Shown here: piece by piece, positions 1 to 6,438 of the stretch
How positions within the stretch are numbered: position 1 is the stretch's first letter
Layout of the letters: the number at the start of each line of letters is the position of its first letter
Assembly: GCA_028717325.1 (NCBI GenBank)
Contig: JAQUOB010000060.1
Span: 1-7,173 of the forward strand
Reading direction: 5' to 3'
DNA length: 7,173 nucleotides
DNA from: Candidatus Margulisiibacteriota bacterium
Lineage (GTDB): Bacteria > Margulisbacteria > WOR-1 > O2-12-FULL-45-9 > XYB2-FULL-48-7
The notes under the pieces: model-generated
What the model saw: the letters and a program-made list of their open reading frames with translations, nothing else
What the model was told of the DNA's origin: nothing
Databases searched by the model: none
Translations under genes and position numbers: made by a program

Positions 1-338
1 GAAAATCCCAGCATAGGCTGAATTACCTTATTCTGTTGAAAATAATAAGTAAGATAGAAGAGGTATCCGTTTTCTGTGCTGAAATTAAGTTTTGAATAAT
101 GGCCAATGCTTCCAATGCTGAAATCTGGGCGGGCGTACAACATATTAAGCCCATACAGCGGCCCTCGGTCGATTATTGCGGCTGCGCCCGACCCCCCGCT
201 CGCTTCGCTGTTCAAGCCGCCATAGAAGGGCGAAACCAGAAACACCGCCTTGCCCGGTTCAGTTGCAAAAGCCAACCGTGAAAGGCCGGAGGCAATGAAA
301 ACCAAGATTAAAGCCAAAAATACTTTCTCTTTAGACAA
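1..338 (-). CDS. Secreted, probable outer-membrane beta-barrel protein (3' partial)
   Basis: I do not recognise the family. The frame is open from a TTG at 338-336 to the window edge: 112 codons with no stop, so the C-terminus lies outside. The N-terminus is a textbook export signal: a short basic start (SKEK), a hydrophobic core at about residues 6-19, then SRLAFA with a likely signal peptidase I cut after Ala25. The mature part alternates polar and hydrophobic/aromatic residues in runs such as YGLNMLYARPDFSIG and GYLFYLTYYF, which look like successive amphipathic beta-strands with turns (for example STENG). This fits an outer-membrane barrel, but that is inference. TTG is chosen because TGA lies five codons upstream in frame, the codons between are not usual starts, and a GAGG lies 10 bases upstream. 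It starts 23 bases after the cysteine synthase stop, so it may be the operon's last gene or an unrelated neighbour. A 9-base near-perfect tandem repeat (103-120) encodes the SIGSIG stretch. Confidence 0.72.
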   Translation of the reverse strand, partial: MSKEKVFLALILVFIASGLSRLAFATEPGKAVFLVSPFYGGLNSEASGGSGAAAIIDRGPLYGLNMLYARPDFSIGSIGHYSKLNFSTENGYLFYLTYYFQQNKVIQPMLGF

Positions 339-348
339 GATTTTTATA

Positions 349-352
349 CCTC
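349..352 (-). promoter_or_regulatory. Ribosome binding site for the TTG-started secreted protein
   Basis: The minus strand reads GAGG here, 10 bases before the TTG at 338. The match is short and the spacing a little long. It is the only purine-rich site near the open frame, and the export signal begins right after this TTG, which supports the start choice. Confidence 0.4.
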
Positions 353-361
353 ATTAATGCC

Positions 362-1285
362 TCACGCCTTAAAAAATTGCTCCATGCTGAAATAACGCTC
401 CCCGGTATCGGGAAAAACCGTCACGACTTTCTTGCCCGCGCCAAGCTCGGCGGCGACTTGTAGCGCGGCGAAAGCCGCGGCGCCCGAAGAGATACCGACA
501 AACAGCCCTTCTTCCGCAGCGATCCGGCGAGAGAGCTGGAACGCCTCATCGTCTCTGACAGTTATGATCCGGTCGATAATGTTCCTGTTCAGGACACGGG
601 GCACGAACCCGGCTCCGATACCCTGGATCTTGTGGCTGCCCGATCGTCCGCCGGAGAGCACCGGAGAGCCCGCCGGCTCGACGGCAACGATCTTAACTTT
701 CGGATTCTTTGCCTTCAGGACCTCGCCCACCCCGGTGATCGTGCCGCCGGTCCCGACGCCGGCCACAAAAGCGTCGATATCTTCACCTAAGGCTTCAATG
801 ATCTCGAGCGCGGTCGTCCGCCGGTGCGCCTCCGGGTTGGCGGGATTATCGAATTGCTGCGGCATGAACGCACCGTCTTTTTTGACGATCGCCTCGGCTT
901 TTTTGATCGCTCCGCCCATCCCTTCGGCCCCGTTGGTCAGGATGACCCTGGCCCCGTAGGCTTTCAGGATATAGATCCGCTCCAAGCTCATTGTTTCCGG
1001 CATCGTCAGGATGACCCGATAGCCTTTGGCCGCGCCGATCATGGCCAGCCCGATCCCGGTATTGCCGGAAGTGGGCTCAACGATCGTCCCGCCCGGCTTC
1101 AACAGGCCTTTTGCCTCCGCGTCCTCGATCATGGCCCGGCAGATCCTGTCCTTGACGCTGCCGCCCGGATTAAAAAACTCGACCTTGGCATACACGTCGG
1201 CAGAACCGCTTTCGACGATCTGTTTTAACTTCACGATCGGCGTTTTGCCGATCAGTTCACCTACCTGGCTGATCCCGGGCTTCAT
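362..1285 (-). CDS. cysK: Cysteine synthase (O-acetylserine sulfhydrylase), complete copy
   Basis: A cytoplasmic PLP enzyme that joins sulfide to O-acetylserine to give cysteine and acetate, the last step of the route encoded just upstream. At 307 residues it has the usual CysK length. Visible family motifs, in order: NPGGSVKDR with the PLP lysine at Lys45; the substrate loop PTSGNTG at 71-77; the phosphate-binding glycine loop GTGGT at 178-182; and GISSGAA at 264-270, near the pyridine-nitrogen site. The C-terminus (GERYFSMEQFF) resembles the usual ending of the family. The ATG at 1285 overlaps the sulfite reductase stop in an ATGA arrangement, and a full AAGGAGG lies 7 bases upstream inside that gene, so translation is probably coupled. 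It is clearly related to, but well diverged from, the second copy at 6417-7173 (roughly 55-60% identical by eye). Related members use O-phosphoserine or act as cystathionine beta-synthase; the substrate cannot be settled from motifs, but the sulfite reductase context favours sulfide incorporation. Confidence 0.93.
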   Translation of the reverse strand: MKPGISQVGELIGKTPIVKLKQIVESGSADVYAKVEFFNPGGSVKDRICRAMIEDAEAKGLLKPGGTIVEPTSGNTGIGLAMIGAAKGYRVILTMPETMSLERIYILKAYGARVILTNGAEGMGGAIKKAEAIVKKDGAFMPQQFDNPANPEAHRRTTALEIIEALGEDIDAFVAGVGTGGTITGVGEVLKAKNPKVKIVAVEPAGSPVLSGGRSGSHKIQGIGAGFVPRVLNRNIIDRIITVRDDEAFQLSRRIAAEEGLFVGISSGAAAFAALQVAAELGAGKKVVTVFPDTGERYFSMEQFFKA

Positions 1286-2838
1286 AAGACCGCCTCCTTA
1301 AACTTGTCGAATCCGAGTTCGCTCATGAGCCCGGCGATAGTTTTGCCGGTCCGTTTTACCAGCAATAATATTTTTTCGGTAATTGCTAAGGCCCCAGCCT
1401 CATCCACAAAGCCGATCAATTTTTCTCCCAACCGCGTTTCGCCCTGCTGATCATCGTTGAAAAAATGAGGGCCGATCCCTCCGGCCAGGATGGTGATCCC
1501 TTTTCGTTTGGCAAAAAGGGCGCCAAAGGGGCAAGCTTTGATGCACATACCGCAATTTTTGCATTTCCCGCGATCATAGACCGCCCGCTTATTTTCCACG
1601 GCAAGCGATCTGGTCCGGCAGGCTTTAAGGCAGACGCCGCAGCCCTTGCACTTATTTAGATCGACTTCCGGCTCAACTACACCAACAAAGCCGATATCGG
1701 AAAGATGGGAGATCCCGCAGGAATTGGGACAGCCGGAGGCTGAGATTTTAATGTTCAAATTATTCAATCCGATCTTCTCGACCAGCTTTTCCACTTTCCT
1801 GACCAGCTCCTGGGCATCAAATAGCCCGTTGTCGCAATAACCGCCGAAACATGATTGGAGGTTATCGATACCGCTCTCGATCAGGCTTAAGCCGGCCGCC
1901 CTAAGTTCGTCCCTGATCGCCTGAACATGCGAAATATCGACGCCAGGGATCTCCGGCCCGCCGCGCACCGGAAAATGGACAAATCCCAGCCCGTATTTTT
2001 TCGCGATGTCAGCGATCTTAAGCACCTCCGCAGTTGTCGCCTCGCCATTGGTCGCGCGGACCCGCAAAATATCACCGTCGGCTTTCCTCGGTTGTTTTGT
2101 GTCGCAAGGAAAAGGTTTGGTTTCATTTCCGGCGTCAAGGTCTTTCGTTAAAGCTGTCCGGACAATCTTTTCTCCCAGACGCCTTATCAACGCTGCCGCC
2201 CGCTCCCCTTCCCTCCCTTCCTGCCTGATAAAACCGACGTAATTCTTGACCAGGTTGAGCGCGGCTTCTTCCGAAATAAGTTCGGCCATTTTTATCCCGA
2301 GAAAAGGATCAAGGCCAAGTTTGCCTCCAACATAAGCGTCATAGCCTTTTTGGCCGTTCCGTTCGGCCCCGACAAATCCGATGTCGCCCAAAACCCTGGG
2401 GGCGGTGCACTGTCTCTCGCAGCCGGCAATCGAGGTTTTGATCTTAAAACCGCCCTGGTCATCCCGCCAGAATTGATCAAGTTTCTCTCCCAGGCTGATC
2501 GGGTCCATGACGGCGTAAGGGCAGAGATTGGCATCGTAACAAACGTCGGCATTCCTGACACGCGCGCCGCAGTGGTCAAGCATCAATTCCACCTGCCGCA
2601 GCTCCGCCTGCACTTTGCCGAGATCATCAAGATGCACGTGCGGAATGATCGGGAACTGCCGGGAAGTGAAGAGGACCAAGCCCCGGCCGTATTTGCCAGC
2701 CAGCTCGGCGACCTTGCGCAATTTGTCCGCGCCCATGTTATCGCAGACCGCGCGCACCCAGACCGAGAACATGTCTTTGTCTTTAAGCTTGACCATGCCG
2801 CCTTTTTTCAGATCTTCATGATTGACCGGATGCCCCAA
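1282..2838 (-). CDS. Siroheme sulfite reductase, two-repeat form with 2[4Fe-4S] ferredoxin insert
   Basis: Predicted to reduce sulfite to sulfide by six electrons in the cytoplasm. The 518-residue chain contains two copies of a nitrite/sulfite reductase unit (ferredoxin-like half domain plus siroheme/4Fe-4S domain). Copy 1 (about 10-230) starts with LKKGGMVKLKDKDMFSV and has Cys100-x5-Cys106 and Cys140-x3-Cys144. Copy 2 (about 255-518) has Cys330-x4-Cys335 and Cys370-x3-Cys374. The phrase DIGFVG follows both second pairs. A ferredoxin insert follows in copy 2: Cys397/400/403/407 and Cys426/429/432/436, two CxxCxxCxxxC sets. Ordinary assimilatory CysI keeps one cysteine set and lacks this ferredoxin; the layout looks more like AsrC or DsrA/DsrB units joined in one chain. 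The placement after cysH and a sulfate permease and before cysK argues for assimilation. Nitrite reductase is the main alternative. The start is TTG, fixed by AAGGAG six bases upstream; the next ATG (2796) would cut into the conserved N-terminus. Confidence 0.87.
   Translation of the reverse strand: MGHPVNHEDLKKGGMVKLKDKDMFSVWVRAVCDNMGADKLRKVAELAGKYGRGLVLFTSRQFPIIPHVHLDDLGKVQAELRQVELMLDHCGARVRNADVCYDANLCPYAVMDPISLGEKLDQFWRDDQGGFKIKTSIAGCERQCTAPRVLGDIGFVGAERNGQKGYDAYVGGKLGLDPFLGIKMAELISEEAALNLVKNYVGFIRQEGREGERAAALIRRLGEKIVRTALTKDLDAGNETKPFPCDTKQPRKADGDILRVRATNGEATTAEVLKIADIAKKYGLGFVHFPVRGGPEIPGVDISHVQAIRDELRAAGLSLIESGIDNLQSCFGGYCDNGLFDAQELVRKVEKLVEKIGLNNLNIKISASGCPNSCGISHLSDIGFVGVVEPEVDLNKCKGCGVCLKACRTRSLAVENKRAVYDRGKCKNCGMCIKACPFGALFAKRKGITILAGGIGPHFFNDDQQGETRLGEKLIGFVDEAGALAITEKILLLVKRTGKTIAGLMSELGFDKFKEAVL
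1293..1299 (-). promoter_or_regulatory. Shine-Dalgarno site of cysK inside the sulfite reductase gene
   Basis: The minus strand reads AAGGAGG, a full anti-16S match, 7 bases before the cysK ATG. It lies in the last codons of the upstream gene (residues KEAV before Leu-stop), so the same bases serve as coding sequence and ribosome site. Together with the ATGA overlap this predicts translational coupling. Confidence 0.85.
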
Positions 2839-2844
2839 TTTATT

Positions 2845-2850
2845 CTCCTT
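2845..2850 (-). promoter_or_regulatory. Shine-Dalgarno site fixing the TTG start of the sulfite reductase
   Basis: The minus strand reads AAGGAG, followed by AATAAA and then TTG at 2838. A near-consensus site at ideal spacing, inside the 17-base gap between two genes, makes TTG the start over the internal ATG at 2796. Confidence 0.82.
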
Positions 2851-2855
2851 TATCT

Positions 2856-3824
2856 TCAGACTCTCCAGAGACTCAACGCTAGAAATGACAAAAGGCCCGC
2901 CAGGAGCGGCGCGACCAGCCAGACCGCGAACATCTTCCGGACGGCTTCTTCCCTGGCCGCCAAAACATGTTCGTGCTTGATCGTCCCCACCGCCATGATC
3001 GCCAGAGCGTTCAACTGCACAAGAGACTGCGGAAAGCCGAGCGCCGAAGCAAAGATCAAAAGCGAAGCGGTAATAAAAGCCACGATCGTCGACGCGACCA
3101 GCCCGAGCGGGACGATCTCCCGCCCGATCGTCCGCATCGTCCGCTCCTTGATCGCCCAGCCGCCCAGGCCGAACAGGGGCGAGATCAAAAGCAAACCCAG
3201 CCCGGGCTGGATCAAGCCGGCACCGGCCAGCGGCCCGACCGCGTTAGCGACATTGTTAGCGCCGATCGCGAAAGCGACATAGCAGCTGGAGACGACAGCT
3301 AGATATTGGATCGGTTTTTTCCAGGCATGGGCCTTTTCGTAAAACCAGAAGTTAGCCGCCCGCGGCGGGTAGATACTCCGAAAAAACAGGAACGTCAGAA
3401 AAAAACCGATCAGCGGCAGGACCAGCCACAGGCTGACCATCTGCAGGGTCGCGGCCGGGTTCAAACTGTTAAAATGGAGAGCCGCCCCAAAAACCGCAAA
3501 GACCGTCACCCAGCTGGTCGATTGCGGCACTTTTAAAACATTGGCGATAAAAAGGCTGATGGCCGCGCTGCCTAAAATTATTAACGCGACCTGGAGGGTA
3601 AATAAATGCGCGGGTAATAAGCCGGAACTCAAGGTCTTGGCCACCCGACTGCCTAAAACCAGCGCGCCCAGCACGACAAACACGGCAAAAAGCGCGGCCG
3701 CTTTTTCGCGCGAGATCAAGCCGGCACCGTAAACCGAGGCGAAGGACGGCGCGATGCCCGACCCGCCCATGTTAAGCGCAAAAAAGATCACGGCTGATAT
3801 TAAAATTATATATTGAACGATCAT
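2856..3824 (-). CDS. cysP: PiT-family sulfate permease, CysP type
   Basis: An integral inner-membrane anion permease of the PiT (inorganic phosphate transporter) family, about 322 residues and mostly hydrophobic, with roughly ten candidate helices. The inverted-repeat signatures are visible: ALNMGGSGIAPSF at about 16-28 and GANNVANAVGP at about 188-198, plus PQSTSWVTV (about 100-108) and GFPQSLVQLNAL (about 263), the counterparts of the PxSTS loops. From memory, these match the Bacillus subtilis sulfate permease CysP (AMNIGASG, PLSTSEVTV, MNNVANAVGP) better than phosphate carriers, and it lacks the long central loop of many PiT phosphate transporters. Its position directly after cysH, as in the B. 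subtilis cysH-cysP pair, supports sulfate as substrate. Thiosulfate, sulfite or phosphate remain possible. The start is ATG 3824, with AAGG 7 bases upstream; an in-frame TTG two codons earlier (3830) lies almost on that site and is unlikely. The gap from cysH is 12 bases. Confidence 0.85.
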   Translation of the reverse strand: MIVQYIILISAVIFFALNMGGSGIAPSFASVYGAGLISREKAAALFAVFVVLGALVLGSRVAKTLSSGLLPAHLFTLQVALIILGSAAISLFIANVLKVPQSTSWVTVFAVFGAALHFNSLNPAATLQMVSLWLVLPLIGFFLTFLFFRSIYPPRAANFWFYEKAHAWKKPIQYLAVVSSCYVAFAIGANNVANAVGPLAGAGLIQPGLGLLLISPLFGLGGWAIKERTMRTIGREIVPLGLVASTIVAFITASLLIFASALGFPQSLVQLNALAIMAVGTIKHEHVLAAREEAVRKMFAVWLVAPLLAGLLSFLALSLWRV

Positions 3825-3831
3825 GCTCAAA

Positions 3832-3835
3832 CCTT
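3832..3835 (-). promoter_or_regulatory. Ribosome binding site selecting ATG 3824 for the permease
   Basis: The minus strand reads AAGG, with 7 bases to the ATG at 3824. From the TTG at 3830 the spacing would be a single base, so the ATG is preferred. The site lies in the 12 bases after the cysH stop. Confidence 0.6.
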
Positions 3836-3836
3836 G

Positions 3837-4559
3837 TTAGATGCCGTCCCCGCTGACATTAATTAACGGCCTCGTATGAATACCGCACTCCCCGCCGCAT
3901 TTGCTTGTGCCGATCCAGCGGCCGGCCCGTTCATTGTCATCATTAGTTATACGCGTGCAGGGTTCGCACCCCAGTGAACGGTAGCCTTCCTTATATAACG
4001 GATTGACCGGCACCTGATAAAGCGCCAGGTATTGCCAGACCTCGCGTTCTTTCCAGATCAGGATCGGATTGAGCTTGATCAGCCCCTTGTCCCGCTCCTC
4101 AACTTCTTTAAAATCAGTTCTCGTCCGCCCTTCAGTACAGCGCAGGCCGGTCACCCAGCATTCGACTTTCATCTTTTTGACCGCCTCACGAGTTGGCTCA
4201 ACCTTGAGAATGTCACAACACTGGTCGGGCTGGGTCAAATACAGTTTTTCCGGAAGTTCTTTCGTGCTCTCAAAAATCTTTAATTCCGGATATCTGGCCA
4301 CCTCGTCTTTCATGAACTGCTTGGTTTCTTTTGGTTTAAATCTGGTCGTGATAATAAACCCCCGTATTTTTTTATTGACTTTTTTGGCCAGGTCCCAAAC
4401 CGCGACCGAATCCTTGCCCAGAGAATTCGCTACCACCAACCCTTCTCCGTATTGCTTGTAAGCCGCTTCAATTAATGCCAGCGAGCGGTCAACTTTTTCT
4501 TTAAAATTCAAGCTTTCAACCAAAATCTTCAAATCGTCTTTATTCTCAAGTATGCTCAT
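3837..4559 (-). CDS. cysH: 4Fe-4S adenylylsulfate/phosphoadenylylsulfate reductase
   Basis: Reduces activated sulfate (APS, or PAPS) to sulfite in the cytoplasm, feeding the sulfite reductase two genes downstream. The 240 residues hold a PP-loop-like SLGKDS at 46-51; the cysteine pair Cys114-Cys115 followed by KxxP; GLRCTEGRTR at 138-147 at the place of the usual GxR...R substrate motif; GCEPC (Cys198, Cys201); and the C-terminal catalytic ECGIH with Cys225. A CC...CxxC set is the known mark of the 4Fe-4S type, which usually acts on APS. Two features differ from the E. coli protein: the loop keeps a lysine (GKDS), as in CysD-like ATP pyrophosphatases, and the tail SKCGGECGIH and the GLRC motif add Cys221 and Cys141. 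I recall similar tails in CysH-like proteins of anaerobes. The start has AAGGAGG four bases upstream. It is the first gene after the AT-rich gap, so probably the first of its transcript. Confidence 0.88.
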   Translation of the reverse strand: MSILENKDDLKILVESLNFKEKVDRSLALIEAAYKQYGEGLVVANSLGKDSVAVWDLAKKVNKKIRGFIITTRFKPKETKQFMKDEVARYPELKIFESTKELPEKLYLTQPDQCCDILKVEPTREAVKKMKVECWVTGLRCTEGRTRTDFKEVEERDKGLIKLNPILIWKEREVWQYLALYQVPVNPLYKEGYRSLGCEPCTRITNDDNERAGRWIGTSKCGGECGIHTRPLINVSGDGI

Positions 4560-4715
4560 ATTTCCTCCTTCGAGTTATCTATCAATATAATTATCGCAGA
4601 AATAGATGATTTTGTTTCACAATAATTACACTATCTCGATATATTTAATCAAGATTTTGTTTTTGGCTTATTTATCAATAATATTAAAGCGGGGTTAAAA
4701 CTGGCTTATTCAAAT
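4560..4715 (-). promoter_or_regulatory. AT-rich intergenic region, probable cysH operon promoter and leader
   Basis: This is the only noncoding gap over 25 bases, and it is far richer in A and T than the genes on either side. It separates the metW stop from cysH, so a promoter for the cysH block probably lies here. A weak sigma70-like pair is TTGAAT (4713-4708) and TTTAAT (4688-4683) with a long 19-base spacer; GATAAT and TATATT are adjacent -10-like words nearer cysH without a good -35. TGGCTTATT occurs twice on the plus strand (4664-4672 and 4702-4710), a possible operator pair. ATCTAT/ATAGAT (4577-4582 and 4602-4607) is a weak inverted repeat. I see no GC-rich hairpin with a T-run, so no clear terminator for metW, and no recognisable SAM or other riboswitch core. 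Confidence 0.45.
4564..4570 (-). promoter_or_regulatory. Shine-Dalgarno site of cysH
   Basis: The minus strand reads AAGGAGG, followed by AAAT and the ATG at 4559. The match is complete and the spacing short but workable. It supports this ATG as the start. Confidence 0.8.
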
Positions 4716-5309
4716 TTATTTAGTAAGCACAAAAATCGCGGACCGGGCGAACAAATTGGGGAAAAAATGGATCTCGTGGTCCTTGCCCAAATAATTGACC
4801 GACTGGAGTTTGAATTTCTTCTCACGAACATAGGCCCAAAAATCAGAAATACTCAAAAAATGCAGGTTGGGCGTGTCATACCAGCGAAAAGGCAGGGCCG
4901 GCGTGACCGGCGACTTGCCCTGAAAAAACATCTGCCAGCGCGCGCTGAAGTGGGCAAAGTTGGGGAACCCGACAATAACTTTTTTGCCGACGCGCAACGC
5001 CTCGTTGATGACAAAATCGACCCGTTTGACCTCCTGCATGCTCTGGTTGAGAATGACATAATCGAATGATTTGTCCGGATATTCGGACAGGCCGCTGTCG
5101 ATGTCGCGGTGCGTCACGCTCAAGCCCTTTTCCACGCACTTAAAAATAGCTTCGTCATCCACCTCGATGCCTTCGACCCTGGCCCGCTTTTCTTTCGCCA
5201 GCAAAAATAGCAGATCGCCCGTCCCGCAGCCGAGGTCAAGCACCCTCGCCCCTGTTTCCACTATCCGGGCAATTATTTTATGGTCCAAACGCTCATTGTC
5301 AGATATCAT
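4716..5309 (-). CDS. metW: Methionine biosynthesis protein MetW (class I SAM-binding fold)
   Basis: MetW is a small methyltransferase-fold protein usually encoded beside metX and, in several bacteria, needed for or bound to the homoserine acyltransferase. With the start chosen here it has 197 residues, close to the family norm. Motif I VLDLGCGTG is at 23-31; the acidic residue ending strand 2, which would hold the SAM ribose, is Glu49 in EGIEVDD; QSMQEV and the late RWYDTPNLHFLSISDF are family-typical. The start is ATG 5309, which puts motif I at the usual distance from the N-terminus, overlaps the metX stop by 11 bases and has a GGTGGG-type site just upstream; an earlier in-frame ATG at 5348 would add 13 atypical residues and a 50-base overlap. 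No methylation substrate can be inferred, and a regulatory or chaperone-like role on MetX is the best-supported reading of context. Confidence 0.88.
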   Translation of the reverse strand: MISDNERLDHKIIARIVETGARVLDLGCGTGDLLFLLAKEKRARVEGIEVDDEAIFKCVEKGLSVTHRDIDSGLSEYPDKSFDYVILNQSMQEVKRVDFVINEALRVGKKVIVGFPNFAHFSARWQMFFQGKSPVTPALPFRWYDTPNLHFLSISDFWAYVREKKFKLQSVNYLGKDHEIHFFPNLFARSAIFVLTK

Positions 5310-6438
5310 AGCCGCCCACCACGTTATAGCCGTGAAAAGTCTTGTCAATAAAGCTCTTGATCAGCCGCGACTGCTCCCCGATTTCCAACAAGAAGGCGTC
5401 ATGGCCGTAAGTCGATTTAATCTCTAAATAGGTAACGTCCGCCTGCTTCCGCTTCAGGTGCCTGACGATCTCTTCTGACTGATAAGCCGGGTAAAGCCAG
5501 TCAGATTGAAAGGCGATCACCAGGAACCTGATCGCCGCCTCGTTGACCCCGGGCAGGCTGCGATCGTCCGACAGGTCAAAATAATCCATCGCCTTGGTCA
5601 GGTAAAGATAGGAGTTGGCGTCAAAACGCTTGACGAAATTGTCCCCTTTATAACGCAGATAGCCCTCGACCTCGAATTCGGTGGAAAACTTGAAGTTGTG
5701 CTCTTTATCTTTCAGGCGGCGCGAGAATTTTTCCTCCATCGACATATCGCTCATGTAGGTGATGTGGCCGATCATCCTGGCGACCGCCAGGCCGCGTTCA
5801 GGTTTTTCCCGACCGTAATAATCGCCGTCATTCCAAGCCGGATCGGCCATTACCGCCTGCCGGCCGACCTCATCGAAGGCGATCTGCTGGGGTGAATGCT
5901 TAAGCGAAGTGGCGATCGGAATCGCGCTTTTTACCTGTTTCGGGTACGAAGCTGCCCACTGCAGCGCCTGCATGCCCCCCATCGAGCCGCCGACGACCGA
6001 GAGCAATTTTTCTATGCCCAGATGATCGATCAGCTGTTTTTGCGCCCGGACGATGTCGGCGATCGTGACGAGCGGAAAATCCAGAGCGTAAGGCTTGCCG
6101 GTCTTGGGATTGGTTGTGGACGGTCCGGTGCTGCCCTTACAGCCACCGATAACATTGGAGGAGATGACAAAATATTTATCGGTGTCGAAAGCCTTGCCGG
6201 GCCCGATCATGCCGTCCCACCAGCCCGGGTTTTTTTCTCCCTCAAGAACCCCGGCCGCATGGGCATCACCGGAGAAAGCATGTTCAATCAGGATAGCGTT
6301 GTTTTTTTGCGGATTTAGTTGGCCGTAGGTCTCATAAGCCAGAGTGATCGGACCGAGGAATAGCCCGGAGTCGAGCTTTATCCCTTCAAAATCGTAATAT
6401 TTAGTTTCAACTTTGCCTACGGTTCCTGAAACAACCAT
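5299..6438 (-). CDS. metX: Homoserine O-acetyltransferase
   Basis: An alpha/beta-hydrolase-fold acyltransferase that activates homoserine with an acyl-CoA, the committed step towards homocysteine and methionine. At 379 residues it has the typical MetX length. The nucleophile elbow GGSMGGMQ gives Ser152; Asp313 in QSDWLYP and His346 in YGHDAFL complete the triad, with spacings (161 and 33) equal to those I recall for the Haemophilus enzyme. The conserved NVIGGCKGSTGP stretch is at 95-106. The start is ATG 6438, the only good initiation codon near the N-terminus, with GAGAGG about 11 bases upstream; it overlaps the end of the preceding cysteine synthase by 22 bases. metW overlaps its 3' end, the common metX-metW pairing. 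Some MetX proteins use succinyl-CoA; the sequence alone does not decide the acyl donor. The sulfhydrylase that would consume the product is not in view. Confidence 0.94.
   Translation of the reverse strand: MVVSGTVGKVETKYYDFEGIKLDSGLFLGPITLAYETYGQLNPQKNNAILIEHAFSGDAHAAGVLEGEKNPGWWDGMIGPGKAFDTDKYFVISSNVIGGCKGSTGPSTTNPKTGKPYALDFPLVTIADIVRAQKQLIDHLGIEKLLSVVGGSMGGMQALQWAASYPKQVKSAIPIATSLKHSPQQIAFDEVGRQAVMADPAWNDGDYYGREKPERGLAVARMIGHITYMSDMSMEEKFSRRLKDKEHNFKFSTEFEVEGYLRYKGDNFVKRFDANSYLYLTKAMDYFDLSDDRSLPGVNEAAIRFLVIAFQSDWLYPAYQSEEIVRHLKRKQADVTYLEIKSTYGHDAFLLEIGEQSRLIKSFIDKTFHGYNVVGGYDI

Noticed and set aside
103..120. Tandem CCAATGCTT/CCAATGCTG repeat
   Set aside because: Only two 9-base copies, in frame within a coding region (SIGSIG); likely a small duplication in a variable barrel segment, not a repeat element.
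99..281. Plus-strand frame of 60 codons at the left edge
   Set aside because: The minus strand here carries a continuous frame with a convincing signal peptide; the plus frame has neither a domain nor a ribosome site.
432..959. Plus-strand open frame of 175 codons opposite cysK, and a similar 200-codon one at 6481-7083
   Set aside because: The two resemble each other only because they are the same antisense frame of two homologous cysteine synthases. They are mirror images, not a gene pair.
2350..3282. A 310-codon plus-strand open frame antisense to the sulfite reductase and the permease
   Set aside because: It crosses the junction of two well-supported minus-strand genes, has no recognisable domain, and its composition is what a reversed GC-rich gene gives.
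3822..3830. TTG at 3830 as the permease start
   Set aside because: The AAGG site would be one base away; from the ATG at 3824 it is 7 bases, the normal spacing.
4560..4715. Possible riboswitch (SAM type) or rho-independent terminator in the metW-cysH gap
   Set aside because: No GC-rich stem followed by a T-run and no recognisable riboswitch core could be seen; the only inverted repeats are short and AT-rich.
5299..5348. Upstream ATG at 5348 as the metW start
   Set aside because: It would add 13 residues not typical of MetW and a 50-base overlap with metX, while the ATG at 5309 gives the normal family N-terminus.
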